Shown here in pieces: positions 45,372 to 57,050 of a stretch of 64,000 nucleotides of DNA. Origin of the DNA: Pomphorhynchus laevis (taxonomy: Eukaryota; Acanthocephala; Palaeacanthocephala; Echinorhynchida; Pomphorhynchidae); NCBI GenBank assembly GCA_012934845.2, contig WNNJ02002436.1:62001-126000 (forward strand), given 5' to 3'. How positions within the stretch are numbered: the stretch's first letter is position 1; each line of letters opens with the position of its first letter. A program made the position numbers and the translations under genes. Below the pieces are notes generated by a model, which made no database searches, was not told where the DNA came from, and was given only the letters and a program-made list of their open reading frames with translations.

Positions 45372-47825
45372 ATGGTGAGTAAACCCGAGCCTTTTTCACT
45401 GAATATTCTTCAGTGGAATTCGGGAGGTGCTTCCGCCCTTAGACTTTTATCTGGTAGAGATGCAGATGTTATAGTCCTTCAGGAGACGCGGTCTCCCCAG
45501 GACATTACTCGATTTTTCCCAAAGCACACATATTCCCACTATACTCCGTACATAACCCCACCCCACTCCTCTTCATCTCAAGGACTCTTAACCCTAGTTA
45601 AATGCTCCTTAAGGTCTTCTCTCATATTAAATTACTCTTGTCCAGCCCTCTCCTGTCTAGTAGTGTCACTCGTTAAGAACGGTAAACGCCTCAGTATAGC
45701 CAATGTCTACATACGTCCAGGGGAGATTCACAAGAACCGCGACCTCCTGGACGGTATTATTGATAGCGGCTATGACATGATATTTGGAGACTTCAACGAC
45801 AGAACTGGTCGTTGGATCAACGCGTCACTTCGCAGAGCTAGGAACGGTTATCTTATTCACAAACCACCGACCCCTACCTTTCATTGCACATCAACAAATT
45901 CAATCCTCGACATTTTACTGCTTCACTCAAGGTGGTTGCTTAAACCTCTCTGTACGGAGCAGTCGCGCCAACAATTGTCCACCTCTCATGACCTAATTCG
46001 CTGGAGAATTGAGGAAGATACATTGCTTCGAAGGAGGTTTCACTTTGATCCGATCAGAGTAGCCTTCTTCCAGGCGGCTATCCGACTCTTTCCCCGAATA
46101 GAAAATCTGAGTCTGACCGAATTTAATACCTACATCTCTTCGCAAGCTACAGCGATTCTATCGACTACCTATAAAGGTCGTATATATAATCCCACTCCGA
46201 CGAAACTCAAGGTCCTAGCAAAATTACTAAACCTCCCTAATCTCTCTGCTTCCGCCAAACAGGCCCTCTCGAATGAATACTGGAGCACTAGATACAGGTT
46301 CCAGCTGAGTAGGGATAGGACGAGTATCGCTCGCCTTAATCCTTCTCAGTCTTCCTTTTGGAAGATTTTCAAGAAGGAGAAGTTTGTTTGCTGGAAGGAT
46401 AGAGCATTGAGTTGGATAGGGAATGTAGGCCTTGATAAAGTTTTGGAGGAGTTACTAGCCCTACACAACTATGGAGCCACTCAATCACCTCAACCAATCC
46501 CGCCTTGGTGTAACTTCAGGAGTAGGGATCTTTCTGTTACGGATATTCTTAACTCCTGGGGTCCACTCCCGGGCACCCCCAAATCCGTCCTTCCACTTTC
46601 TTCTCGGGTCTGTCAGCTTTTGACAGCTGATCAGAGAAGAGAGGTGGCCGTAACTATGCTTTTAGCCTCCCCATCCGATGTAGCAGGCATCAATATTAGT
46701 AAACGTGTTTTTATTCCTAAGAAAAAATCATGTTCATGTCCTAAAGACCTGCGACCCATTTCGATTCAAAATTCCCTCGTGTCGATTTACGAAAAAGCGC
46801 TTGCGCAAAAAATCCGCGACCATTTAAGTAGGCGAAATTTGATCCCTCCAGGTTTTCATGGGTTCGTCAAAGGTTGCTCGGTCCATTCAGCAGTAGGTGA
46901 GGTGGAGCAGTTTTGTCCAGAAAATAGCCATCGCCTATATGTGGCTATTTTCCTTGACTTTTCTGCTGCATTTGACCGCATCTCCATTCCTTTTGTGATC
47001 TCTTCTCTCAGGTCCCTCGGGTTGCCTGCGAGAATTGTGAACAGGGTGGAGATCCTGCTGTACACCAAACGGTTTTATTATAAAGACGACCTTGATGCGC
47101 GTCAGTTTTACCCTATTACGGGTGTGCCTCAAGGTTCACCTCTTTCTCCTATCTTATATCTTGCTGCTTCCATTAATATATTCAAAATATTTAAACGCGA
47201 ACAACGTCTTGTGGTGTATGCTGATAACACCACAGCCCTGTTCTCTGGACACAGGTGCAAAGACGTAGTTTCTGACATCAGCCGCTTCTTTTTAAGATTA
47301 AAAGACCATTTACCCAAATTTAATCTTATCTTAAACTCCGCCAAATCGCAGGCGGTTGTCTTTCATGGCACCACTGCAACAAAGAAAAAACTTAAGAGAT
47401 TAGCACTCTCTGCGCTCTCCTCCATATTTGCCTCTGAACCACTCCCCACCTTCACAAGTCGAGTAAAATACCTGGGGTTCACCGTTACGGTGAACTGGTC
47501 GGCGAAAGCTGACCTGGATAGACTTAAACGTATCCTGAAGAAAGCTAGGTGGGCTCTGAAACGGGCTCAGCATCTGTCATTGAAAGGGAAAACCCAGGTG
47601 CGCCTTTGGGGTACCTGGGCTATCTCGGGATTAGTCTTCTTCTCTAGAGGACGTCCCCCAGAGCAAAGACTAAGGTTCCTGAAGCTCCTCGTCTCTCGTT
47701 TACCCAGCATAGTCCGCACCGATTGGATCCTTCGGGGGGGGGTGAAAGACCCAGGGTGGTTCAGTCGGAAGGCGGCGTGTTGGATCGGTTGGGGGGCTCA
47801 GATCCCCATGGATTTGAGGCCATAA
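45372..47825 (+). CDS. LINE ORF2: endonuclease-RT, open but with altered catalytic residues
   Basis: 817 codons without a break. Endonuclease: ILQWNSGG, VLQETRSP, NVYIRPG, IFGDFNDRTG, and TSHDLIRW where R1-like enzymes have SDHNLIRF. RT: RPISIQNSLVSIYEKAL, GFVKGCSVHSAV, IFLDFSAAFDRIS (first Asp), GVPQGSPLSPIL, and VVYADNTTALF, where the second Asp of YADD is Asn. The last ~200 residues include a thumb region and a Trp-rich end; no RNase H is evident. With both an endonuclease and an RT catalytic residue changed, it is probably inactive although the frame is open. Confidence 0.88.
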   Translation: MVSKPEPFSLNILQWNSGGASALRLLSGRDADVIVLQETRSPQDITRFFPKHTYSHYTPYITPPHSSSSQGLLTLVKCSLRSSLILNYSCPALSCLVVSLVKNGKRLSIANVYIRPGEIHKNRDLLDGIIDSGYDMIFGDFNDRTGRWINASLRRARNGYLIHKPPTPTFHCTSTNSILDILLLHSRWLLKPLCTEQSRQQLSTSHDLIRWRIEEDTLLRRRFHFDPIRVAFFQAAIRLFPRIENLSLTEFNTYISSQATAILSTTYKGRIYNPTPTKLKVLAKLLNLPNLSASAKQALSNEYWSTRYRFQLSRDRTSIARLNPSQSSFWKIFKKEKFVCWKDRALSWIGNVGLDKVLEELLALHNYGATQSPQPIPPWCNFRSRDLSVTDILNSWGPLPGTPKSVLPLSSRVCQLLTADQRREVAVTMLLASPSDVAGINISKRVFIPKKKSCSCPKDLRPISIQNSLVSIYEKALAQKIRDHLSRRNLIPPGFHGFVKGCSVHSAVGEVEQFCPENSHRLYVAIFLDFSAAFDRISIPFVISSLRSLGLPARIVNRVEILLYTKRFYYKDDLDARQFYPITGVPQGSPLSPILYLAASINIFKIFKREQRLVVYADNTTALFSGHRCKDVVSDISRFFLRLKDHLPKFNLILNSAKSQAVVFHGTTATKKKLKRLALSALSSIFASEPLPTFTSRVKYLGFTVTVNWSAKADLDRLKRILKKARWALKRAQHLSLKGKTQVRLWGTWAISGLVFFSRGRPPEQRLRFLKLLVSRLPSIVRTDWILRGGVKDPGWFSRKAACWIGWGAQIPMDLRP

Positions 47826-48094
47826 TGTTTTAAAGAAGACTGACATGCAACTTTGAAGATTGTCAATTCATCTCGAAGAAGATTAGGTAAAGGCTTGATA
47901 GTAACTGTCTTCTGTTAATGATATTATCCTGCATGTTTATTTTTAATAAAATCTTTATTTATTTAGAAACAAATAAAATATGTTTGCTACACTGAATAAA
48001 GCATTAACATGTTGTAAAATTAATAAAAGCTGAAGAAAGATTTACGAAAATATAATAAAATTATTTTATAATATAAAATAATTTAATAGATACA

Positions 48095-48620
48095 TGTTTT
48101 AAATTAGGTTAATATTATAGCTGACTTAATTTTAAGCTTTATAGAATATGAATTTGTTAATAACTGTTTAAAAAATAAATCTAAATTATATAAAGATATT
48201 AAACATATGTTTCGATATATTGATGATATATGTGTATTTAATTCTAATAATTTTTATTCAATTAGTGAACAAATTTATTCAGGTAGCCTTATTCTTAACA
48301 AATCCAATAGTAATGATAAAGAAGGTATATATCTAGATATGAACATTAAATTAACATTAACTAAAAGTACTATTAATTTATATCGTAAAGATGACATATT
48401 TAAATTTGCAAGAAACATATTTTTGCATCAGCATTCATCCATACCATATAATATAAAATATAATACATTAAATAATGAAATTTTAAAAATTGCTATAATA
48501 TGTAACAATATTGGTTTTCTTCAAAATTATTTAAATAATTTAATAGATGCATATTTTAAACTAGTTTACTATAAAATTACCATCAAACAGAAAATAGTAG
48601 AATACACAACTCATTAACTA
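48095..48620 (+). mobile_element. PLE fragment: RT palm and C-terminus
   Basis: Open 48207-48617 from MFRYIDDICVFNS to YKITIKQKIVEY. Lacks the 3' block directly downstream. Preceded by eroded SFIEYEFV sequence from about 48115. Confidence 0.8.
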
Positions 48621-48679
48621 AAATTAAATTTTATAAAATGGTGATTATTTAATAATCAAATACTCAAAATAATATTTAT

Positions 48680-48985
48680 TTATCAAAATTAAATAAATTT
48701 TGATTTATTAAACACGCTGGCAAACAGCCATTTTATCCTGCCACTAATGGCGCAGGATATGTCTCGACAGATGCTGAGGAATTGAAAACGCACAAGTACA
48801 ATTGTATTGACCATACTCAATACTCTTTTGTGCCGTTGGCTATTGAGACACTTATAGCATTTGGTCCGTCGACCACCAAGTTCTTCGAAGATTTGGAAAA
48901 GAGACTCGGTCAGTTCACTGCGGACAAGCGCGCAAGTCCATTCCTCATACAGCTCTAAGCGCTACTATTCAAATGGGCAATGCAA
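48680..48985 (+). pseudogene. Retroelement protein tail fragment
   Basis: Reads FYPATNGAGYVSTDAEELK, then YSFVPLAIETLIAFGPST, FFEDLEKRLGQFT and ASPFLIQL. The FVPLAIET..FGP and LEKRL pattern is the C-terminal module of many invertebrate retroelement RT proteins. Lies between two PLE fragments; isolated and incomplete. Family not assigned. Confidence 0.4.
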
Positions 48986-48989
48986 CATG

Positions 48990-49670
48990 TATTGGAATTC
49001 TTACGTTATAATATTCTTACATATAATATAAGCATTAAATTAACATTAACTAAAACTACTATTAATTTATATCGTAAATATGACATATTTAAATTTACAA
49101 GAAACATATTTTTGCATGAGCATTCATGCATACCATATAATATAAAATATAATACATTAAATAATGAAATTTTAAGAATTGCAACAATTTGTAAAGATAT
49201 TGGTTTTCTTCGGAACCATTTAAATAATTTAATAGAAACATATTTTAAACAAGGTTAAAATAAAAATATCATCAAACAGAAAATGTTAAAATATATAAAT
49301 CAACACAATAATGTAAAAAATAAATTTAAAATCATTAGCGGAAACTTTTAATGAATGAATTATAAAAAATACACTTTGTATTAGAATAAGATACTATATA
49401 ATCAAATTTCATCAGAGGAAATTTGATCCCGCTGCTATGATGTGTCAAAGGATAGAAGCCGAATTATTATATCATAGCAGTTCCTACAGATGACATTTGA
49501 TCCTTATCCTGATACATCGTACGCTATTTGTTCGTCAATTAAAAAAATGACATTTATATATAAATTATAAAATCTTTTATAATTATTCATTATATTATTA
49601 ATTATTCATTTACCGTTAGTTTTAATATATTTGTAGTATGAAATACTTAGACTCAGTCTAAGCTGATCTG
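48990..49670 (+). mobile_element. PLE copy: RT C-terminus plus 3' end
   Basis: 48980-49258 gives NIKLTLTKTTINLYR-type sequence to the RT end, followed by a decayed 3' block in which CTGCTATGAT and ATCATAGCAG still pair (about 49430-49480), to the end near 49660. Confidence 0.8.
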
Positions 49671-49869
49671 ATCAGTTAACTTAATCAGTTTGATCTGCAT
49701 CCGATCAAACTGAACTGCGAACAAATCTAACTTTGCTCATGGAAACAAATTGGGTTTGCTAATGATTTGCTTTGTTTTTCTGATGACGCTTTTATTTTCA
49801 ATGAATAGCGAAATATAAAAGTAAATTTGTGCTTCGTTGATCCTGCTTCAAAATTCCAGATTAAAGGTG

Positions 49870-50935
49870 TTAACAAACTCAGCTGTCTTTGCTCCTAATG
49901 ACCTATATTCCTTATAGAATAAGGAATATATTATATTTATTACTCCTAATTTCGGCCCCTATTCCTTAATAGGGAATAGGGGTCGAAACCTGATAGCATA
50001 GAAGTTTCTCCTGATGACCTATAATCCTTATTCTTATAAATCGTATATTATTTATTAATCAATTCATATAAATTGACTTTTATTTTTTGTAATTTTCTGA
50101 AGATGCCAACAGAAGTTAGCAAAATATCAAAAATAATTTCCTCTTTTCTTTGATCCAGCTCCAATAATTATTTATCAATAATGGATCAGTATCAACTATT
50201 AAAAATTTATTTTTTTATTTTAATTTTAAATTTTATCTTATGCAAATATAAATTACAAGATCTTTTATAATTATGTATTATTTATAATTATTTATCGTTA
50301 TTTTTAATTCATATAAAAATTCGACTCACTTCAAACTCACTTTGATAACATGGCAGTTGCTCCTGATAACAAATAATCCTTATTCTTATAAATCGTATAT
50401 TATTTATTAGTCAATTCATAAAAATTGACTTTTATTTTAAATTTCAATTATAAATTTTATCGTATTATAAATTTATCTAAGTATAAAATACTTAGATAAG
50501 TATTTTATAAATACTTAACTAAGTCGAAGTATAAAATACTTAGTTATTTTTAATTTATTATTATTTTATCATTATTATTTTATTTTTATCACGATACTAG
50601 CTATTTAAATTTCATCAGAGGAAATACGTCATTAGCACGTTTTTGGCCCCGCCGCTATGTTGGATTGAGAATAGGGGCCGACATTTGATAGCATAGCAGT
50701 TCCTACTAATGACCTCTAATCCTTATTTTGATATATCGTCTTTTATTTATTAGTAAATTCATACAAATTGATTTTAATTTTAAATTTTATCTTATGCAAA
50801 TATAAATTACAAGATCTTTTATAATTATGTATTATTTATAATTATTTATCGTTATTTTTAATTCATATAGAGTATTAAATACTTCGACTCACTTAGCGGA
50901 TCTGATCAGTTAGCTGATTTGATTAATTAAAATGA
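49870..50935 (+). repeat. Serial PLE terminal blocks
   Basis: At least three partial end blocks, near 49950-50100, 50340-50420 and 50600-50930. The last has a good RNA motif (50605-50700) and ends at TTAGCTGATTTGAT. Between them are nested hairpins, e.g. ATCTAAGTAT/ATACTTAGAT near 50475-50500. Confidence 0.7.
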
Positions 50936-51270
50936 AATTACTAAACTTGCTAAATAAATTCACTAAAATTATTAAATTTGAATTTTAAGAACTTCAATAA
51001 AATTTTTTTATTTTCTTGCCACCGGAGGTACTCATAAAATGTATATGTAGTCACATGAAATTAAAGCAGCAATTGAAAAGCATCTACATAATTTATTTCT
51101 AAATTATTTCAACATTTACATTTACGTAATAATTTTATAATTTTACATTTTATTTTAAATTTAAAATTAAAAATTCTTTCTTAACAAAGACACGTAAAAC
51201 TAAGAAAAAAATTAAGAATATCCATTTATTTCTTTGTTGTTTTAGGAAAATATAAAACAAGTTATCTTCA
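50936..51270. other. AT-rich, no feature seen
   Basis: No gene or repeat similarity recognised. Confidence 0.4.
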
Positions 51271-52020
51271 AATTGAACTGTGATGTTTAATTTATGTCAT
51301 GTGATGTTTAATATCATTGCGTTTACATATCTTCGGAAAGAAAACAGGCGAATAAGAGAAATCATACAAAATTCAGTCGTTCCTTTGTCGACCACTCACT
51401 TAAGTCCATACAACACTGCTGGCAATGAACAAGTTGAGTGTTTTAATGGTATACTATGGAAGGTAATATCATTGCATTTACATGATCTCGGAAAGAAAAC
51501 AGACGGATGGAAGAATGTATTACCGCAATGTCTTAATGCGATTCGATATCTACTTTGTACTTTAACAAATTTACGCCTATTGAACGACTTTTTGCATTCA
51601 GCCGACGTTCTATAAACGGACATGATCCTCTGTCGTGGTTATCTCATCATGTTCTCGTTCTGTTAAGACGTTTTAATAAAACGAACGCTTCTAGTGAAAA
51701 AAGACTGAAATAGATGGTACACCAATCCAAATTTCGCGCAAGTTAAGTTACAGAACAAAAAATAGGTTTATATATCAACTCGGCATTTATCGCCGTATCC
51801 CAGAGGTGACGATAACATCGCAGATGAAGACGCCCTTCAACCCTAAAACTTTGAACTTACGTGTGTACGATAAACAAGCAATAATAATTGACCAGGCATC
51901 AGTAAGTGAGATATCACAATCAAATAAGCGTTCAGATCAAACCACTATCTACACTGATAATGTGAATACATCGATACATAATGAGGAGACATACAACTAG
52001 AAATACGGATTATTCTGTCA
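51270..52020 (+). mobile_element. LTR-retroelement fossil (Ty3/gypsy-type integrase region)
   Basis: Similarity to the C-terminal part of a retroelement integrase core (SPYNTAGNEQVECFN) and the region after it. Only a fragment; no LTRs seen, broken in a few places. Looks old. Confidence 0.6.
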
Positions 52021-52411
52021 GGACAAACAGTCTTTAACAACTACGGCTGATAATATGTGTAAGGGGAATTATCGAAGATATACTTCAATCTATAAGTTAG
52101 AGTAACACGACCTCAGAGAAGTCGAAGAATACCTGCCTACCTAAAAGATTATGTCGTGAGGAGAATGTAATGATATTTGACTATTTGACTTTATCTTCTA
52201 GTTGTATTAGAATAAATCCTTATTGTTTTCTCTTATATCGGTACAGTTCGGATGTTGTTCTGTTTGATTTTTTGTAAGTTTTATAAGCATGCTTTTATAG
52301 TCAGTGATAAGTTCGGGAAAAATATAAGGATTTGTTATGGTTTCGAAATTTAGGCATTTAAATTCAAAATAAATTCTATTGATTTATGAATCCAATAAAT
52401 AATTAAAACTT

Positions 52412-54245
52412 GGCAACATTTCAGAAAGGCGGACACAACTAGGCAAGAAAAAATTATAAAAAGCAAAAGATCTTTATTAGACATTAAAAAAAACTTCTTT
52501 TATTGTTTGCAGCATTGTGTAGGTAAAGTTTGAAATTAAAATTAAATTTTTTTCAAAAAAAAATTAAAATTTGAATATTTTTCAAGTAAGTGTTCGGATT
52601 AGTTAAAAATTATCATACAATGATTGCACATTATCTATCTACACCACACATAAGTTTTAGCTCGATACGATGTATATTACGCTTCACAGAAAATGTTCAA
52701 TCTTTTGAATTTAAAAATATTTTTTTTCCAAAAAAATCGATATGATAACCCATACTTTTTTCCATCTCACAACATCGACCATATATCATTTAACATTTAC
52801 ACAAAAACTTATGAATTGATTTATTCAGTATGTTGAAAAAATTTAATTTTTAATTTTTTTAAATTAAAAAAATAATTAAAATTTTACCATTGCCCTTGTT
52901 AGTAGTTTGTTTACTGCAATATTATAATAATACGATCACAAATCATATATCTACATTATTTTCAAGTTTGAGATTGATTTAACATGTATTACGTTGTAAA
53001 ACAAAATTTAATTTTTTGAACTTCAAAATACTTTTTAAGCTCTTTGGTATGATATCCTATCGTCATTTTTAACTTATTATTTTTAACTTACAACAAATCA
53101 ACGTATACACAGAAAAAATTGGCATCATTACTTTATTATCTTGAATAAAAATAAAATTATTTTTAATAATTTAAAAAAATCTATACGCTAGTTTTATTTC
53201 TTCAATTATGAGAAAACTGAAATTATAATGTGTTTGAACGATTTTTAGATGGTTTGGGATCTTCACGCATTGATTAGCGGACCGCTACGTGATGACAACG
53301 CATGTGTTGAATGGCTCGAAACGATATTTTAAACTGTAATTAAAATATGTAACAGGTAAGAAAAAGCAGTCTTTAATAAATATCAGAGATGTCACTTAAT
53401 AATTAATCAAAAAAATTAACGTTATTATGTCTACACCAATGTCTCCACGCGAATTCCGCCAATTTTAAACCAGCGTTTAAAATTTTTTTAAATTGTTAAA
53501 AATAAATTTATTTTTATTCAAGATAATAAAGTAATGATGCCAATTTTTTGTGTATACGTTGATTTGTTGTAAGTTGAAAATAATAAGTTAAAAATTATGA
53601 TAGGATATCATACCAAAGTGCTTAAAAAGTATTTTGAAGTTCAAAAAATTAAATTTTGTTTTACAACGTAATACATGTTAAATCAATCTCAAACTTGAAA
53701 ATAATGTCGATATATGATTTGTAATCGTATTATTATAATATTGCAGTAAACAAACTACTAACAAGGGCAATGGTAAAATTTTAATTATTTTTTTAATTTA
53801 AAAAATTAAAATTTAAAATTTTTCAACATACTGAATAAATCAATTCATAAGTTTTTGTGTAAATGTTAAATGATAGATGGTCGATGTTGTGAGATGAAAA
53901 AAGTATGGGTTATCATATCAATTTTTTATAGGAAAAATATTTTTAAGTTCAAAAAATTGAACATTTTCTCTGAAGCGTAATAAACGTCGTATCCAGCTAA
54001 AACTTATGTGTGGTGTAGATAGATAATGTGCTATCATTGTGTGATAATTTTTAACAAATCCGAACACTTACTTGAAAAATATTCAAATTTTAATTTTTTT
54101 TGAAAAAAAATTTAATTTTAATTTCAAACTTTACCTACACAATGCTGCAAAAAATAAAAGAAGTTTTTTTAATGTCTAATAAAGATCTTTTGCTTTTTAT
54201 AATTTTCTTCTTGCCTAGTTGTGTCCGCCTTTCGAAAATGTTGCC
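52412..54245. mobile_element. Foldback/long-TIR DNA transposon, non-autonomous, 8-bp target duplication
   Basis: Arms about 52412-53190 and 53490-54245 are reverse complements over nearly 770 bp with only scattered differences; ends are GGCAACATT and AATGTTGCC. TAAAACTT stands directly on both sides (52404-52411 and 54246-54253), a perfect 8-bp target duplication. The ~300-bp core is unlike the arms and holds a short frame after a TTTTTAG acceptor-like site (53250-53332) reading MVWDLHALISGPLRDDN, then CVEWLETIF. GG ends, 8-bp duplication and a (D/N)xxxCxEWL segment recall Merlin/IS1595 transposases, but hAT or P-type origin is not excluded. No full transposase is present. Confidence 0.85.
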
Positions 54246-54421
54246 TAAAACTTTAAAAGTGCAAACAAACGTAAAATATTCTCGTAGCTGAATTAATTCA
54301 AATTGTAAATTTAAATATGAAACAACAAGTTAATACGAGCAACAAAATACATATAAAAATTAATATAAATCAAAATGTATAAATTTACATATATAATGTT
54401 TAATAATGAAAGCGATTTAAT

Positions 54422-56570
54422 TTACAACAGCTCGCGTACTTTTATTTTACGCCTAACTGCATTAGAATATCCATTTAAATGTGTGTATTCAATCACCCTG
54501 CGCATACGTTGGGCTTGACTAGCACTTTCTTTAACTTGTCTTTGTTTAATTGTTACGAATGCGCTCATCAGATTATTTTTGCTAATGCTCCTGTCTTTCT
54601 TAGGTTGTATGTTGTTTAACGTATCGCTTTTAGGATGTGCTACGGCAACCATCAACTCACTATCAACTTGTTGAACTTCACTTGTCCTGGACTTTTGTGA
54701 TTTACGCAGAGTTTGGAAGTGAAGAGCGTTGGACAGCAATCCTAAAAGAGCATAATAATTCTCAGATCTAAAGTCGGAATTGAAGCTTAAAATTTCAATG
54801 TTTGGTATCAGCTCAATGATTCTTCGATTATCCCGTAAGGATTCATGAAATTTAATATTAAAATCCGTAATAATGGACATTAAGTGATTAAACAACCGAT
54901 TTTCCATATCAGTATACAGTTCGCGATTTGTTATTCGTAATTTTGCCTTTCTCAGCATTTGTAGAACAGACGGTATTAAAACAATTAAGAGTGAATTCCT
55001 GTCGTGATGAAGTATCGGTGTGTTGCATTTACGCTTGTGCGTCGACATTAGTGCTTTAATTATATCTTCTCGCTGTATGGTTATTGATCGAATCTGAAAA
55101 TATCCTTTAGGAAATGAAACACTATTTACTGCTCCTCTGTATAATGAACTTGTCAAATACAAATGAACACCTACAGGAACTATTTCCTGTGCATTGTGGA
55201 TTCTGTTAGTATCGTACAATTGCCATAGATTTAATGCCTTGATAATGCGCTTGAGTCGGTCAAGTTGTCCACCACTTTGAGCTTGAAGCATCTGATTTTC
55301 ATAGAGGCCCGTAAATGCAAGGTCATCACTTGAATCAAGATGCTGCCAGATATGACGAACTTGATTTGCGTTACTTGGCGTGCTAAGTGTCCGTGACCAG
55401 CACGAAAACAAGTTATAATGCTTATCCTTTTTCGCTAAAATCAATTGACAGTTATTAGCGTTCAGCAGCTGGATAGATTGTAAGCAGGATCGAAGATCGC
55501 CTTCACATTGTTTACACAGTCTATGAATTACCACGCGAATCTCAAGCGATGGTTTACAATTGTGCTCTCGTGCCCAGATATTTATCATGAATTCCGCAAT
55601 TCTATCGTAGATTTTGGGCACACATATTTCGAGCGTTTGAACTGTTTTTGTGGAAGAAATTGCGCTTTGTCGTAACGGACGCAGTGAATTCGAATAGTAA
55701 TCATTACAAATACATACGATTGGAAAGGGCAGAGGACATTTTGATATTATGAAGCGAACTGATTGTTCTTGTGCTCCGTCAATTTCATCAAGGAGTAGAA
55801 GTGTACGTAGTTTGTTTAACGGCTGACGACATTTGAGTGCTTCGAAAAGCGATTTCATTGCATCAACGCTTCTGTCATCACTTGCATTAACTTCATGAAC
55901 TCGATAGTTTGCATAACGAGCTGACACATTAACAAGGCTAGTTTTACCTAGTCCTGGAGGTCCGTGTAAAATCATGATGGATGACGAATTAGGCCACGAT
56001 TTTAACCAAAATAGAAACTGTCTATATCAATTATGTCTGCTTACAGCATGTATGTTGTAAATAGACGTAATGTGATGTATTGACAGTGGCATCCGACAAA
56101 AGATCAGCAAATCGAGACGGCCTGTACTTGTCTATCCATTGGAGGCTATTGACTGCAGAGTTGCTAGTTTGAGTTGGTTGAAAAATATCAGTGGAGGAGT
56201 AGTTTTGCTGTGTAGTTATACCATCATTTGAAAGAACTAACCTATTGTTAGGGGTACGCCATTGTTTGGCACTTAGTATACAATTATTAAAGTCAATAAA
56301 TTCGAGATAAAGACGGTCGCCGTAAATTGAAGTTACTGGTAATATATTTAAACTATCGGGTATTGTTTTTGAAAATTTATTCTTTCTTGTTAACGTCGCT
56401 ACGGTATCTTCGTTATCCACACAAAGCACCTTTCCGAAACATTCCATCGTATCTATTATGGTAGATGAGCAATCTTCCGCAAAAGACCGTTTCAGCTGCA
56501 TTGATTTTATTTCATTCTGAATTTCAACTTCTTCTTCGAGTAGATTGTCTATGTCATCGTACTCGTCCAT
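54422..56570 (-). CDS. CHTF18: CTF18, large subunit of the alternative clamp loader
   Basis: Exon 1 is 56570-56067: MDEYDDIDNLLEEEVEIQNE, later LQWIDKYRPSRFADLLSD, the conserved lead-in to the AAA+ domain. Exon 2 is 56017-54422: FLFWLKSWP, Walker A GPPGLGKT, VNASDDRS, Walker B LLLLDEIDG, sensor-1 region CICNDYY, LRPLRQ, then the collar domain, and a C-terminus ending SNAVRRKIKVRELL, the segment that joins Dcc1-Ctf8. The intron is about 49 nt (GT...CAG). CTF18-RFC loads PCNA and supports Pol epsilon and sister-chromatid cohesion. About 699 residues, shorter than vertebrate CTF18. Frames are intact; the exact donor is uncertain because GTAAGC lies nearby. Confidence 0.95.
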
Positions 56571-57050
56571 CTTAAAATCATGATAAATTACTATAAGTGA
56601 GCAATTAGTTTTGATGTAAATTATAAAGCTATCGAGATTGTAGCTTCTATAAAAGCTATTTATTATCACGTTAAGCTTTGCATATTGTTAAATCTTCAAA
56701 CAACAAAATAATAGATTAATGTTTTGTGTTAGATAAGTGTTCATCATCAGAAACTACAGTGTTATCAGCTTTCAAACTGGTAACTATATATTTGTTGATC
56801 CGAAGTGATAGCATCCACATATATGATACAGTGATATTATTATGATCTCTACTTTCGAGAAAATTACCCTTGTGTAAATGCATTTAAACTTTTACTTGAA
56901 AATTTTTGAATTTTGAATAAATATTGAAATATCATGAAAATAAAATAATTTTAAGATTATTTGAGCTTATATTAAAATAACAACAATTATAACAACAAAA
57001 TTACAAATTGATTCTTATAAATACTTACAATGATCGGAAAGAAAAAGTAT
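56571..57050. other. CTF18 upstream region
   Basis: No coding sequence or known repeat; presumed CTF18 promoter and 5' UTR. No specific site recognised. Confidence 0.4.

Larger units (their letters stand above)
43480..47965 (+). mobile_element. R1/Jockey-group LINE, nearly full length
   Basis: ORF1 (about 43600-45040) with zinc knuckles, a short spacer frame, ORF2 (45372-47825) with endonuclease and RT in one open frame, then a short 3' UTR ending near 47965 in AATAAAATCTTTATTTATTT-type sequence. ORF1 is split by a PLE end. The start lies 250 bp from the PGK start codon, head to head. GC-richer than flanks. Confidence 0.88.

Noticed and set aside
54100-54291. 63-codon frame in the right arm of the foldback element
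   Set aside because: Low-complexity translation of an AT-rich arm; its mirror copy in the other arm is not open in the same way.
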